Source: Mycolicibacterium litorale (GTDB taxonomy: Bacteria > Actinomycetota > Actinomycetes > Mycobacteriales > Mycobacteriaceae). From it: 64,000 nucleotides of DNA. The number at the start of each line of letters is the position of its first letter. The stretch's first letter is position 1. The DNA lies in NCBI GenBank assembly GCA_002007745.1, contig CP019882.1, positions 3,472,001 to 3,536,000 on the forward strand, written 5' to 3'. Both the position numbers and the translations under genes were made by a program. The notes under the pieces are model-generated. The model was not told the DNA's origin. It searched no databases and was given only the letters and a program-made list of their open reading frames with translations. Shown here one piece after another: positions 1 to 8,180 of this stretch.

Positions 1-299
1 ACTTCCTTGACGCCGGCTGACAGCGCCGAGAGCGCCTCGAAGCGACGACCGGTGGCCTGCGAGACCAGCGAGGCCAGGGTGGTCTTCCCGGTTCCCGGCG
101 GCCCGTAGAGGATCACCGACGCCGCGCCCGAACCCTCGACCAGTCGGCGCAACGGCGACCCGGACCGCAGCAGGTTCTCCTGCCCCACCACTTCGTCGAG
201 GGTTGCCGGACGCATCCGCACAGCCAGCGGAGCCGACGCTGAGACCGGTGAGCCGGGCCGGTCGTCGTCACCGGGCACATCGAACAGGCTGTCGGACAC
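1..299 (-). CDS. rarA: Replication-associated recombination protein A (AAA+ ATPase), 5' part only
   Basis: Only the first about 99 codons lie in the window; the gene continues past position 1. It starts with GTG at 299 (protein begins [12 protein letters not shown]). The N-terminal signature of the MgsA/RarA family is visible: [15 protein letters not shown], then the Walker A loop YGPPGTGKT, then RRFEALSA, typical of this clamp-loader-like family acting at stalled replication forks. The M. tuberculosis counterpart would be Rv2559c, which fits the synteny of the rest of the window. It is divergent from the exporter gene at 333, with only about 33 bp between the two starts. Confidence 0.93.
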   Translation of the reverse strand, partial: MSDSLFDVPGDDDRPGSPVSASAPLAVRMRPATLDEVVGQENLLRSGSPLRRLVEGSGAASVILYGPPGTGKTTLASLVSQATGRRFEALSALSAGVKE

Positions 300-332
300 G
301 ACTCAGGCTTACCACGTTCGTACTGTGGTGGC

Positions 333-1200
333 GTGACCGGACGCGGCTGGGTGTTGTTCGCCGCCATGAGTGTCATCTGGGGCATCCCCTACCTGCTGAT
401 CAAGGTGGCGGTCGGGGAAGTCTCGGTACCGGTGCTGGTGTTCATCCGGTGTGCGGTGGGGGCGGCGCTGCTGCTGCCGACGGCGCTGTCTCGGACCGCG
501 CGCGGTGCTGCGTCGGCACTGGAAGGCGGTGGCAGCGTTCGCCTTCTTCGAGATGATCGCCGCCTGGCTGTTGTTGTCGGACGCCGAGCGGCAGCTGACC
601 AGCTCGCTGACCGGGCTGCTGATCGCGGCGGCGCCGATCATCGCCGCGGCGCTCGACCGGCTGACCGGTGGCGAACGGCTCGGGCCGGTGCGGATGATCG
701 GCCTCGGTGTCGGGTTGGCCGGGGTGGCCGTGCTGGCCGGGCCGGGCCTGTCGGCCGGGGGCGCCTGGCCGGTGGTCGAGGTGCTCCTGACGGCGACGTG
801 CTACGCCATCGCACCCCTGATCGCGGCACGGTATCTGGCCCAGGTGCCCGGCCCGGCCTTGACGTCGGCGTGTCTGGGCTTGGCCGCGCTGGTGTACCTG
901 GTGCCCGCGGCGTTGACCTGGCCGCACCACCCGCTGACCGCACAGGCGTACGGCGCGATCGCCGCACTGGCCGGTGTCTGCACCGCGGTGGCGTTCGTGG
1001 TGTTCTTCGCCCTGATCCGGGAGGTCGGCGCCCCGAGGGCGCTGCTGTTCACCTACGTCAACCCCGCCGTGGCGCTGGCAGCCGGGGTGATCGTGCTGCG
1101 CGAACCGCTCGACTGGTTCCACATCGCCGGGCTGATGCTGATCCTGGCCGGCTCGGTGCTGGCGAGCCGGCGCAGCTCAGAAAACGTCCCCGACGAGTAG
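333..1200 (+). CDS. DMT/EamA-family membrane transporter, frameshifted near 491
   Basis: A ten-helix drug/metabolite transporter of the EamA class, probably an exporter; substrate unknown. The reading frame starts at GTG 333 (MTGRGWVLFAAMSVIWG) and is good to about 488. The rest of the protein (GPRAVLRRHWKAVAAF onward to 1200) lies in another frame. The switch sits in the stretch around 486-496; either one extra base, or loss of two G in a GG that was GGGG (giving LSRGPRAVLRRH), restores one protein of about 289 residues. The C-terminal EamA repeat with the typical AGVIVLREPLDWFHIAGLMLI segment is intact. Given the other single-base faults in this window I suspect sequence error, not decay. 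Confidence 0.75.
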
Positions 1201-1758
1201 GCGGCAGGCGACCTCGACGTCGGCCAGCGCGTCCTCGGGGCGCAACGCTCCCCCGACGGTCCAGGTCAGGATGCCGAAGGCGGCCTGCTGCACCAGCCGG
1301 GTGCGCCGCAACTGCTCGGGCGTGGCCTGCTCGACACCGGCGATCTTGAGGATGAGCTCACGCAGGGTGGGATCGTCGGGCGCGTCGGCCTGCGCGCGGA
1401 CGATCTGGGTGGATGTGATCATCGCGTGCGCAAGATGCTTGTGGCGCAGCAGATTCCGACATGCCGCCACCATCAGGGCGGCGATGTCGTCGGCCGGGTC
1501 GCCGCTGGGTGGCGGCGGACGGAACCGAGCCACCTGCTCGAAGAGGACCGCGGCGAACACATGGTGCTTCGACGGGTAATAGCGGTAGAGGGTCCGCAGT
1601 GCCACACCGGCGTCGGCGGCGATCTCCTGGGCGCCGATCCGGTCGATCTCCTTGGTTGCGCCCAGCCGGGACGCGGCGGCCAGGATCGCACCGCGGCGGC
1701 TCTCCTGGTCATCGGTCGCCGGGCGGGCCGGCGCCCTGGGCTCTCCGATCCGCGGCAC
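1177..1758 (-). CDS. TetR/AcrR-family transcriptional regulator
   Basis: About 193 residues. I start it at GTG 1758 (VPRIGEPRAPARPA...), because the open frame extends far upstream but that stretch has no protein-like character and overlaps the divergent SDR gene; 193 residues is normal for the family. The N-terminal helix-turn-helix is clear: RRGAILAAASRLGATKEIDRIGAQEIAADAGVALRTLYRYYPSKHHVFAAVL, read here in pieces, with the recognition helix VALRTLYRYYPSK. It overlaps the 3' end of the transporter gene by 24 bp (convergent) and is divergent from the SDR at 1856, whose promoter it probably controls. The ligand is unknown. Confidence 0.82.
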   Translation of the reverse strand: MPRIGEPRAPARPATDDQESRRGAILAAASRLGATKEIDRIGAQEIAADAGVALRTLYRYYPSKHHVFAAVLFEQVARFRPPPPSGDPADDIAALMVAACRNLLRHKHLAHAMITSTQIVRAQADAPDDPTLRELILKIAGVEQATPEQLRRTRLVQQAAFGILTWTVGGALRPEDALADVEVACRLLVGDVF

Positions 1759-1798
1759 GGTGTCCAGTATCGGCCATCGGGTGCGCGGCCGCGTACCT

Positions 1799-1822
1799 GT
1801 ACCGATCAGCGGGACCGTCCCG
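1799..1822. promoter_or_regulatory. Candidate operator between the TetR and SDR genes
   Basis: In the 97-bp divergent gap. Positions 1799-1815 read GTACCGATCAGCGGGAC; 1810-1822 form an inverted repeat CGGGAC-c-GTCCCG. The first 17 bases match 15 of 17 bases of a site at 3445-3461 in the next divergent gap. A further GTAC-ct-GTAC inverted repeat lies just upstream (1793-1802). Function as a repressor site is inference. Confidence 0.4.
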
Positions 1823-1855
1823 ACCTGCGGCACCGAGGCGGGCCACGATCGATGC

Positions 1856-2644
1856 GTGTCGTATGCGAAGTACGGGCCATGGGCCGTGATCGCGGGTGGA
1901 TCAGAAGGGGTCGGTGCCGAATTCGCGCGGTTGCTCGCCGGCGCGGGGGTGAATCTGGTGCTGGTGGCGCGCAAACCCGGCCCACTCGCGGCGACGGCAT
2001 CGGACTGCCGCCGGCTCGGGGTCGAAGTGCGCACGCTGGCAACCGATCTCGTCGATCCGTCGGCGGTGCACGCGGTGGTCGCCGAGACGGTCGGACTCGA
2101 AGTCGGGCTGTTCGTCTACAACGCCGGCGCCAACACCTGCAGTGCGGAGTTCCTGGACGCCGATCTCACCGACTTTCAGCGGGTGATCGATCTGAACATC
2201 ACCACGATGGTGGCGCTGGTCCAGCATTTCGGCCGGGCGATGCGCGATCGCCGGCGCGGCGGCATCCTGCTGGTCGGGTCGATGTCGGGCTACCTGGGAT
2301 CGGTGCGCCACACCGTGTACGGCGGGGTGAAGGCCTACAGCCGGATCTTCGCCGAGGGATTGTGGCTGGAATTGCGCGACTCGGGAGTCGACGTCCTCGA
2401 ACTCGTCCTGGGCGTGACACGCACTCCGGCGATGCAGCGAGTCGGCCTGAACTTCGACGTCCCGGGCATGCGGGTGGCCGACCCGGCCGACGTCGCGCGC
2501 GAGGGGCTCGACCAGCTCGGCCACGGGCCGGTGTACATCGCCGGCGGGAACGCCGACGACGTCGCGCGGCGCAATGACCCCGACCGCGCCAAAGTGGTGG
2601 CCGGCGCGCATCGGATGATGCAGAGACTGATGGGGCTGAAGTAG
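1856..2644 (+). CDS. Short-chain dehydrogenase/reductase
   Basis: 262 residues, start GTG 1856 (VSYAKYGPWAVIAGGSEGVG), chosen because the nucleotide-binding GGSEGVG loop then falls at the usual position near residue 15. Classical SDR features: TGxxxGxG variant GGSEGVGAEFA, then VYNAGAN in place of NNAG, and the catalytic Ser-Tyr-Lys set in GSMSGYLGSVRHTVYGGVKAY (around residues 140-165). It should bind NAD(P)H and act on a hydroxyl or keto group; the substrate cannot be read from sequence. Divergent from the TetR gene and convergent with the IclR gene at 2668. Confidence 0.85.
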   Translation: MSYAKYGPWAVIAGGSEGVGAEFARLLAGAGVNLVLVARKPGPLAATASDCRRLGVEVRTLATDLVDPSAVHAVVAETVGLEVGLFVYNAGANTCSAEFLDADLTDFQRVIDLNITTMVALVQHFGRAMRDRRRGGILLVGSMSGYLGSVRHTVYGGVKAYSRIFAEGLWLELRDSGVDVLELVLGVTRTPAMQRVGLNFDVPGMRVADPADVAREGLDQLGHGPVYIAGGNADDVARRNDPDRAKVVAGAHRMMQRLMGLK

Positions 2645-2667
2645 CCGCAGTAACCGCCCGGGGGCCG

Positions 2668-3396
2668 CTAGTTCGAGGAGGCGCCTGCCAATGCGCGGGC
2701 GATCCGGGCGGCCGACGACGCCACCACCGGCTGACAGCGTTGGGCCAGCACCCGATCGGCGGTGACGATCCCGATCGCGGCGCGGCAACCCACGGTGGCC
2801 GCGACCGACACCATCGGACTGCCGTAGTCACCCTGGCGGATCACCACCCGGCGGCGGACGTTGTGCAACTCGGCCCACCACGTCGGGTCGGGCTCCCAGC
2901 CGTGGATATGGCTCAGTTCGGCCACCACGTCCTCCGGTGAGAGTCCGGCGAGTGCGGCCACGCCCAGCGCCACCCGCGGCGCAGGGATGCGAACGCCCAC
3001 CGAGGTCGGCACCTGACGTGCCGACGGCCCGCCCAGCTTGTCCAAGTGCACGATCTCGCCGCGGTCGAGCAAACCGAGATGGACCACCGCGCCGGTGCGC
3101 AGCTGCATCTCGTGCAGCACCGGGGCGGCGATCGAACGCAGCCGGGCATCGGCGGCCTCGCCCGCACCCCATGCCGAGGTGCGCGCGCCGAGCCGGTATC
3201 CGCGGCCGGCATGGGTCAGCCACTGCAGCCGCACCAACTGGTCGAGGATGCGGTGCGTCGTCGAGCGCGGCAGTTGCGCCCGAGCGGCGATCTGATCGAG
3301 CGTCAGACCCGCGGAGGTGTCTTCGAAAGCATCGATGATCGCCGTGAACCGGTCGAGCATCGAAGCGGGAGCGGTATCGCTCAGCGCCGCGGTCAT
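2668..3396 (-). CDS. IclR-family transcriptional regulator
   Basis: 242 residues starting at ATG 3396 (MTAALSDTAPASMLDRF); the open frame runs much further upstream but only as antisense of the LLM gene. The N-terminal winged helix-turn-helix is visible (LTLDQIAARAQLPRSTTHRIL, taken in part) followed by the IclR effector domain with GRGYRLGARTSAWG and the LDKLGGPS region. IclR proteins bind small aromatic or acid effectors and usually control catabolic genes next to them. The divergent LLM-NTF2-SDR run is the obvious target. Confidence 0.88.
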   Translation of the reverse strand: MTAALSDTAPASMLDRFTAIIDAFEDTSAGLTLDQIAARAQLPRSTTHRILDQLVRLQWLTHAGRGYRLGARTSAWGAGEAADARLRSIAAPVLHEMQLRTGAVVHLGLLDRGEIVHLDKLGGPSARQVPTSVGVRIPAPRVALGVAALAGLSPEDVVAELSHIHGWEPDPTWWAELHNVRRRVVIRQGDYGSPMVSVAATVGCRAAIGIVTADRVLAQRCQPVVASSAARIARALAGASSN

Positions 3397-3444
3397 GACC
3401 ACTCCTGTCCACGTGACGAGAATTCGTTCTACCGCACCGTAGCC

Positions 3445-3461
3445 GTCCCGATCACCGGGAC
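3445..3461. promoter_or_regulatory. Candidate IclR operator, shared motif with 1799-1815
   Basis: GTCCCGATCACCGGGAC: an inverted repeat GTCCCG-N5-CGGGAC lying 49 bp upstream of the IclR start and 41 bp upstream of the LLM gene start. It differs from the 1799-1815 site at two positions. A second small inverted repeat AGAA-TTCG-TTCT lies at about 3420-3431. Confidence 0.45.
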
Positions 3462-3501
3462 GCAAGCATTCGGCCGGAGTGGCGGCCGATAGAACAGCAC
3501 T

Positions 3502-4356
3502 GTGCGGATCGGACTGTCGACGCCGATGGTGATGCAGTTGCCCGGAGTGTCGTCGTCCTGGGAAAGCAATGCCGCAGTGGCCGACCTCGCCGACATCGCG
3601 CACACCGCCGACGAGCTGGGCTTCGACCATCTCACCTGCGCCGAGCACATCGCCGTACCGGTCACCGACGGCGCCGCGCGCGGCCTCACCTACTGGGATC
3701 CGCTGTCGACGTTCGGCTTTCTGGCGGCACACACCAGCCGGATCCGGCTCACGACGTCGGTGATCGTGCTGGGATATCACCATCCGCTGGAAATCGCCAA
3801 GCGGTTCGGCACGCTCGACCGGCTCTGCGCGGGCCGCCTGGTGCTCGGTGTGGGGGTCGGATCGCTGGCCGAAGAATTCGACCTGCTCGGGGCGGCGTTC
3901 GACGGGCGCGGCGAGCGTGCCGACGACGCGATCGGCGCGCTGCGCGCGTCGCTGTCCACCACCAGGCCCGCCTATCACGGCACCCATTACCAGTTCGAGG
4001 GCTTCGCGGTGGAACCCTGCGCCGTCCAGCCGCGAGTGCCCATCTGGGTGGGTGGGCGCACCCTGCGGTCGCTGCGGCGCGCTGCCCGGCTGGCCGACGG
4101 CTGGATGCCGTTCGGGCTGACCCCCGCCGAGATCCACGACATGCTGGCAAGAGTCGACGTCGGCCCGGACTTCGAGGTGGTGCTGCCCACCGGCCATGCC
4201 CTCGACCCGCTGGCCGACCCCGAGCGAACCCTCAGACGTCTCAACGCCTTACGCACTGCCGGCGCCACCGCCGTCACCTGTTCGGTGACGGCCGCCTCTC
4301 CCGGCGACTACTGCCGGCAGCTCGCCGCACTACGGGACCTGACCGATCGACTGTAG
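3502..4356 (+). CDS. LLM-class F420-dependent oxidoreductase
   Basis: 284 residues from GTG 3502 (VRIGLSTPMVMQLPG). The luciferase-like monooxygenase (LLM) TIM-barrel fold is recognised by DELGFDHLTCAEHIAVP near residue 35-50, the block VLGYHHPLEIAKRFGTLD near 90, and LVLGVGVGSLAEEFDLLGA near 115-130, which are typical of the TIGR03619-like mycobacterial F420 group. The C-terminal WVGGRTLRSLRRAARLADGW motif is also standard. Such enzymes use reduced F420 or FMN for hydride transfer; substrate unknown. It heads a run with the NTF2-like gene (12-bp gap) and an SDR, likely one transcript under IclR control. Confidence 0.87.
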   Translation: MRIGLSTPMVMQLPGVSSSWESNAAVADLADIAHTADELGFDHLTCAEHIAVPVTDGAARGLTYWDPLSTFGFLAAHTSRIRLTTSVIVLGYHHPLEIAKRFGTLDRLCAGRLVLGVGVGSLAEEFDLLGAAFDGRGERADDAIGALRASLSTTRPAYHGTHYQFEGFAVEPCAVQPRVPIWVGGRTLRSLRRAARLADGWMPFGLTPAEIHDMLARVDVGPDFEVVLPTGHALDPLADPERTLRRLNALRTAGATAVTCSVTAASPGDYCRQLAALRDLTDRL

Positions 4357-4368
4357 AAGGAGAGCACC

Positions 4369-4866
4369 GTGAGCGACACCCTGGACAGCCTCGCCAGACG
4401 CCTGAAAACCCTTGAGGACGAACGGGATATCGCTCACTTGATCGCATCGTACGGACCGCTGGTCGACTCCGGTGACGCCGACGCCGTCGCCGCGCTGTGG
4501 GCACCAGAGGGCAGCTACGACACCGGCGACTGGAGGATGTCCTCACGCGAGGACGTCCACGCCATGGTGCACTCCGAGCAGCACCAGGACCTGATCGCAC
4601 GGGGGTGCTGCCACTTCTTCGGACCTCCCGCGGTCACCGTCGACGGCGACCACGCGGTCGCCGTGTGCCAGTCCATGCTGCTGGTCCGACGCCGCGAGGC
4701 GCACGGTTTTCAACTCGCCCGCGCCGGCGTCCACCTGATCCGGCTGGCCCGGGCCGACGGGGCTGGCCGGGGCTGGCAGATCGTGAGCCGCACCGCCCGG
4801 CAGCTCGACGGCAGCGGCGCCGCCGCCGAACTCGTCGCGGCGGCACTGGCCGGAGGCACCCGATGA
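4369..4866 (+). CDS. SnoaL/NTF2-like fold protein
   Basis: 165 residues, start GTG 4369 preceded by AAGGAG at a good distance. The sequence ERDIAHLIASYGPLVDSGDADAVAALWAPEG is the typical first helix and strand of the SnoaL-like/limonene-epoxide-hydrolase-type family, cone-shaped alpha+beta barrels that act as isomerases, hydrolases, dehydratases or aromatic hydroxylase subunits. The enzymatic role here is not readable. Its stop overlaps the start of the next gene (ATGA at 4863-4866), so the two are translationally coupled and probably act on the same pathway. Confidence 0.8.
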   Translation: MSDTLDSLARRLKTLEDERDIAHLIASYGPLVDSGDADAVAALWAPEGSYDTGDWRMSSREDVHAMVHSEQHQDLIARGCCHFFGPPAVTVDGDHAVAVCQSMLLVRRREAHGFQLARAGVHLIRLARADGAGRGWQIVSRTARQLDGSGAAAELVAAALAGGTR

Positions 4867-5639
4867 CCGGCACGCTCGACGGCCGGGTCGCGTTGGTCAC
4901 CGGTGCGGGGGCCGGGATCGGCGCGGGTATCGCCCGGCGCTTCGCCGCAGAAGGGGCCCGCGTCGTGGTCGCCGAGTTCGACCGGGCCACCGGGGCAGCG
5001 GTGGCCGAGGAAATCGGAGGGCTGTTCGTCGCCACCGATGTGTCGCGCCGCGATCAGGTCGAAAATGCCGTCGCCACAGCCATTTCCGAGTTCGGTTCGA
5101 TCGACGTCCTGGTGAACAACGCGTGGGGTGGCGGCCGCGTCGGGCGGGTGGAGAACAAGACCGACGACGAGTTGGCCCACGGCATGGCGGTCGGTTACTA
5201 CGGGCCGTTCTGGGCGATGCGCGCCGCCTACCTCGACATGAGACAACGGAGGTGGGGCCGGGTGATCAACATGTGCAGCCTCAACGGCGTCAACGCCCAC
5301 ATCGGGTCTCTGGAGTACAACGCCGCCAAAGAAGCGCTGCGAACGCTGACGCGCACCGCCGCGCGGGAATGGGCGCCATCCGGTGTCACGGTCAACGCGA
5401 TCTGCCCCGCGGCCAAGAGTCAGGCGTTTCTGGCCGTCGCCGCCCAGCACCCCGAGATCGAGGCGATCGCCGATGCAGCCAATCCGATGGGCCGGATGGG
5501 CGATCCCTACGACGACATCGCGCCGGTAGCCGTCTTTCTGGCCGGCGAGGGTGCCCGCTACGTGACCGGCAATACGCTGTTCGTCGACGGCGGCAGCCAC
5601 ATCAACGGGGTGGCGTGGGCGCCGGATCTGGGCGAGTAG
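4863..5639 (+). CDS. Short-chain dehydrogenase/reductase
   Basis: 258 residues starting at ATG 4863, which overlaps the stop of the NTF2-like gene. Complete classical SDR: TGAGAGIGAGIARRF cofactor loop (NAD preference is suggested by the acidic residue in VVVAEFDRATG), LVNNAWGG replacing NNAG, catalytic Ser in NMCSLNG, Tyr-x-x-x-Lys in LEYNAAKEAL, and C-terminal YVTGNTLFVDGGSHI. It closes the LLM-NTF2-SDR unit and is convergent with the acyl-CoA dehydrogenase at 5700. Confidence 0.9.
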   Translation: MTGTLDGRVALVTGAGAGIGAGIARRFAAEGARVVVAEFDRATGAAVAEEIGGLFVATDVSRRDQVENAVATAISEFGSIDVLVNNAWGGGRVGRVENKTDDELAHGMAVGYYGPFWAMRAAYLDMRQRRWGRVINMCSLNGVNAHIGSLEYNAAKEALRTLTRTAAREWAPSGVTVNAICPAAKSQAFLAVAAQHPEIEAIADAANPMGRMGDPYDDIAPVAVFLAGEGARYVTGNTLFVDGGSHINGVAWAPDLGE

Positions 5640-5699
5640 CCGATTGTCTCGCTCCTCCTCCGCCTCGTACCTCGGCGGCATCGGTCGACTCGACGTGAC

Positions 5700-6911
5700 T
5701 CACCGCAGCGGCAGGCCGGTCAATGCCCTGGCGATCACCAGTCGCTGAATCTCACTGGTGCCCTCGAAGATGGTGAAGATCTTGGCGTCACGATGCATCC
5801 GCTCCACCGGATAGTCGCGGGTGTAGCCGTTGCCGCCGAGGATCTGGATCGCCTCGTCGGTGACGTACACCGCGGTCTCGCTGGCGAAGAGCTTGGCCAT
5901 CGACCCCTCGGCGGAGGCGAACGGCTTGTTGTTGCGCTGCATCCAACCGGCCCGCCAGATCAGCAACCGGGAGGCGTCGATACGACTTTTCATGTCAGCG
6001 AGCTTGAAGCCGGTGCCCTGGAAATCTCCGATCGGACGGCCGAATTGCTCACGCTGGCAGGCATATTCGAGGGCGTACTCGTAGGCCGCCCGGGCCACAC
6101 CCAACGCCATCGCACCCACCGCGGGGCGAGTGCGCTCGAACGTCGCCATCGCGGCCTGACCGGAAGTCCGCCGGCCTTCGCGCGCCCTGGCGATCCGCGC
6201 CTCGAAACGCTCCATGCCGCCCAGAATCAGGTTGCCGGGCAACCGGACGTTGTCCAGCACCACCTCGGCGGTGTGCGATGCACGGATACCGTGCTTCTTG
6301 AACTTCTGCCCCTGCGAGAAGCCGGGCGTGTTGGGCGGGATGATGAAGGTGGCCTGGCCGCGGGTGCCCAGTTCCGGATACACCGAGGCCACCACGATGT
6401 GGACGTTGGCGATACCGCCGTTGGTGGCCCAGGTCTTGGTGCCGTCCAGCACCCACTCGTCGGTGGCCTGCTCGTAGCGGGCCCGGGTGCGCACGGCACC
6501 GACGTCCGAACCGGCACCGGGCTCTGACGAACAGAACGCCGCCAGGTGCGGATCTCCCGGCGTGCCGAACATCTCGGGCAGCCAGTGCCCCAGCTGCTCG
6601 GGAGTGCCGTTGGCGGCCAGCGCAGCCGCGGCCAGCCCGGTGCCGAGGATCGACAACGCGATGCCGGCGTCGCCCCAGAACAGCTCCTCGAAGACGACGA
6701 GCATGCCGAGCCCGGAGGGTTCGGCGGACATCTCGGCGAACAGCTCAGGGGTGTACAGCCCCACCTTGGCGGCTTCCTGGATCAACGGCCAGGGCGTCTC
6801 TTCCCGCTCGTCCCATTCGGAGGCCGCGGGACGCACCACGTCGGCGGCGAACTGGTGCACCCAGTCTCGGACGTGCGCTACTTCTTCGGGGAGTTCAAGG
6901 GAGAAAGTCAT
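5700..6911 (-). CDS. Acyl-CoA dehydrogenase (FadE type)
   Basis: 403 residues from ATG 6911. It catalyses FAD-dependent alpha,beta-dehydrogenation of an acyl-CoA. Family marks: [15 protein letters not shown] (FAD/substrate region), [14 protein letters not shown], the [12 protein letters not shown] signature, and near the C-terminus [22 protein letters not shown] followed by FEGTSEIQ, read in part, where the Glu of FEGTSEIQ is the expected catalytic base. Acyl chain preference cannot be told. Convergent with the SDR at 4863. A clean 19-bp palindrome 83 bp upstream of its start suggests its own repressor. Confidence 0.92.
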   Translation of the reverse strand: MTFSLELPEEVAHVRDWVHQFAADVVRPAASEWDEREETPWPLIQEAAKVGLYTPELFAEMSAEPSGLGMLVVFEELFWGDAGIALSILGTGLAAAALAANGTPEQLGHWLPEMFGTPGDPHLAAFCSSEPGAGSDVGAVRTRARYEQATDEWVLDGTKTWATNGGIANVHIVVASVYPELGTRGQATFIIPPNTPGFSQGQKFKKHGIRASHTAEVVLDNVRLPGNLILGGMERFEARIARAREGRRTSGQAAMATFERTRPAVGAMALGVARAAYEYALEYACQREQFGRPIGDFQGTGFKLADMKSRIDASRLLIWRAGWMQRNNKPFASAEGSMAKLFASETAVYVTDEAIQILGGNGYTRDYPVERMHRDAKIFTIFEGTSEIQRLVIARALTGLPLR

Positions 6912-6993
6912 GAGGCGCAGGCGCTCCGATCATGTCGTACCGCGTCGGTCGGCATCGGTTGACGGCGGCCAGACTGCAGTCGGCGAAAGTCTC

Positions 6994-7012
6994 GTACAGT
7001 GAACGACTGTAC
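6994..7012. promoter_or_regulatory. Palindromic operator upstream of the acyl-CoA dehydrogenase
   Basis: GTACAGT-N5-ACTGTAC, a perfect 7-bp inverted repeat with a 5-nt spacer. It sits in the 295-bp gap 6912-7206 in the promoter position for the fadE-like gene. Size and symmetry fit a TetR-family site; the regulator gene is not adjacent. Confidence 0.5.
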
Positions 7013-7083
7013 ACCGAGAGCCACCCGACATTGCGTGCGAGGTTCGTCACACACCACGCCACGCTGGGAGACGGTGGGCGCGC

Positions 7084-7163
7084 TGCCCGCCTCCCCGCGA
7101 CAACGGCCGTCGTCGCGGGGATCGCCCGTCGGCCACCGGTCCGTTGTCGCTGGGAGGCGGGCA
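7084..7163. terminator. Long inverted repeat with a nested competing hairpin
   Basis: Arms 7084-7106 and 7141-7163 are 23 nt each and complementary at 22 positions. Inside the left half, 7093-7120 form a second, nearly perfect 28-nt palindrome (one mismatch), so the two stems exclude each other. The element lies 44-123 bp past the stop of the DUF3097 gene, so termination of that transcript is the simplest role; there is no U-tract, as is common in mycobacteria. Confidence 0.5.
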
Positions 7164-7206
7164 ACCATCATGGGGTTCGGCAGCGCGACGCCGCGCCGGC
7201 CCGCTG

Positions 7207-8049
7207 CTATGACGCGGGTTGGGTCACGAAGTCGATGAGCTCTTCGACCCGGCCGATCAGCGCGGGCTCCAGGTCGGTCCAGTCGCGAACCGAGGAACGG
7301 ATGCGCTGCCAGGCCCGGGCGATGTCCGCCTGATCACCGTGCGGCCAGCCCAGCGCGGCGCAGATGCCGTGCTTCCACTCCACCGTGCGGGGCACCGACG
7401 GCCATGCCGACAGCCCGACTCGCCCCGGCTTGACCGCCTGCCAGATGTCGACATAGGGGTGGCCCACCACCAGCGTGTGTTCGCCACCGGGCCCGCGCCG
7501 TACCGCGTCGGCGATGCGGGCCTCTTTGGAGCCGGCCACCAGGTGATCGACGAGCACACCGAGCCGGCGCCCCGGCCCCGGCCGGAATGCGGCGACGATG
7601 CCGGCGAGATCGTCGACACCGCCCAGATACTCCACCACCACGCCCTCGATCCGGAGGTCGTCTCCCCAGACCTGCTCGACGAGTTCGGCGTCATGGCGCC
7701 CCTCGACGTAGATGCGGCTGGCCAGCGCCACCTTCGCCCGGGCGTCGGCGACCTTCACCGAGCCAGACTTGGTGCGCTGGGCACCCGGCGCAGCCGAGCG
7801 GCGCAGACCGGTCAGGATCACCGGCCTGCCCTCGAACAGAAACCCGGGCCCCAGCGGGAAAACCCGACGTTTGCCCCGGCGGTCCTCCAGTTCGACACGA
7901 GAACCCTCGACCCCGACCACGGCACCCACGAACCCCGATTGTGGGTCCTCGACGACCATTCCGAGTTCCACGGCTTGTTCGGTCGAGCGAACCCGGCCCG
8001 ACTTGTGCGGGTTGTTGGCAAGGACATCAGCACCATAGCGATCGGCCAC
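7207..8049 (-). CDS. DUF3097 family protein
   Basis: 280 residues from ATG 8049 (MADRYGADVLANNPHKSG). The whole sequence matches what I know of DUF3097, an actinobacterial family without assigned function. The N-terminal third looks like a beta-rich domain (GMVVEDPQSGFVGAVVGVEG). The middle carries RIYVEGRHDAELVEQVWGDD, then VVVEYLGGVDDL and RLGVLVDHLVAGSKEARIAD; the order of Glu-Gly-x-x-Asp-Ala, then Gly-x-Asp-Asp, then Asp-His resembles a Toprim fold, which is inference from pattern only. It stands alone, downstream of nothing obvious, with the MerR promoter behind it. Confidence 0.82.
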   Translation of the reverse strand: MADRYGADVLANNPHKSGRVRSTEQAVELGMVVEDPQSGFVGAVVGVEGSRVELEDRRGKRRVFPLGPGFLFEGRPVILTGLRRSAAPGAQRTKSGSVKVADARAKVALASRIYVEGRHDAELVEQVWGDDLRIEGVVVEYLGGVDDLAGIVAAFRPGPGRRLGVLVDHLVAGSKEARIADAVRRGPGGEHTLVVGHPYVDIWQAVKPGRVGLSAWPSVPRTVEWKHGICAALGWPHGDQADIARAWQRIRSSVRDWTDLEPALIGRVEELIDFVTQPAS

Positions 8050-8142
8050 CCGGCGATCCTAGGAAGCCGTGCACCGTTGGCCGCCCACAAGCACCCGGCG
8101 CGTCGCACGACCGCAGCCCAACTGTGATCGTCGCAACGCCGT

Positions 8143-8173
8143 TTGACTTGAAGCGCTTCAAGTTCGCCATAGT
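8143..8173 (+). promoter_or_regulatory. MerR-type promoter with 19-bp spacer and palindromic operator
   Basis: -35 TTGACT at 8143-8148 and -10 CATAGT at 8168-8173 are separated by 19 bp, the over-long spacing typical of MerR-activated promoters. The spacer holds a perfect 18-bp palindrome ACTTGAAGCGCTTCAAGT (8146-8163). It lies 8-38 bp before the MerR start, implying autoregulation together with the downstream reductase. Confidence 0.75.
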
Positions 8174-8180
8174 GGCTGTT

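Noticed and set aside
1759..2034. N-terminal extension of the TetR protein
   Set aside because: The upstream part has no protein-like character and is antisense to the SDR; 193 residues is the normal family size.
3397..4197. N-terminal extension of the IclR protein
   Set aside because: It is antisense to the LLM gene; ATG 3396 gives the usual start before the helix-turn-helix.
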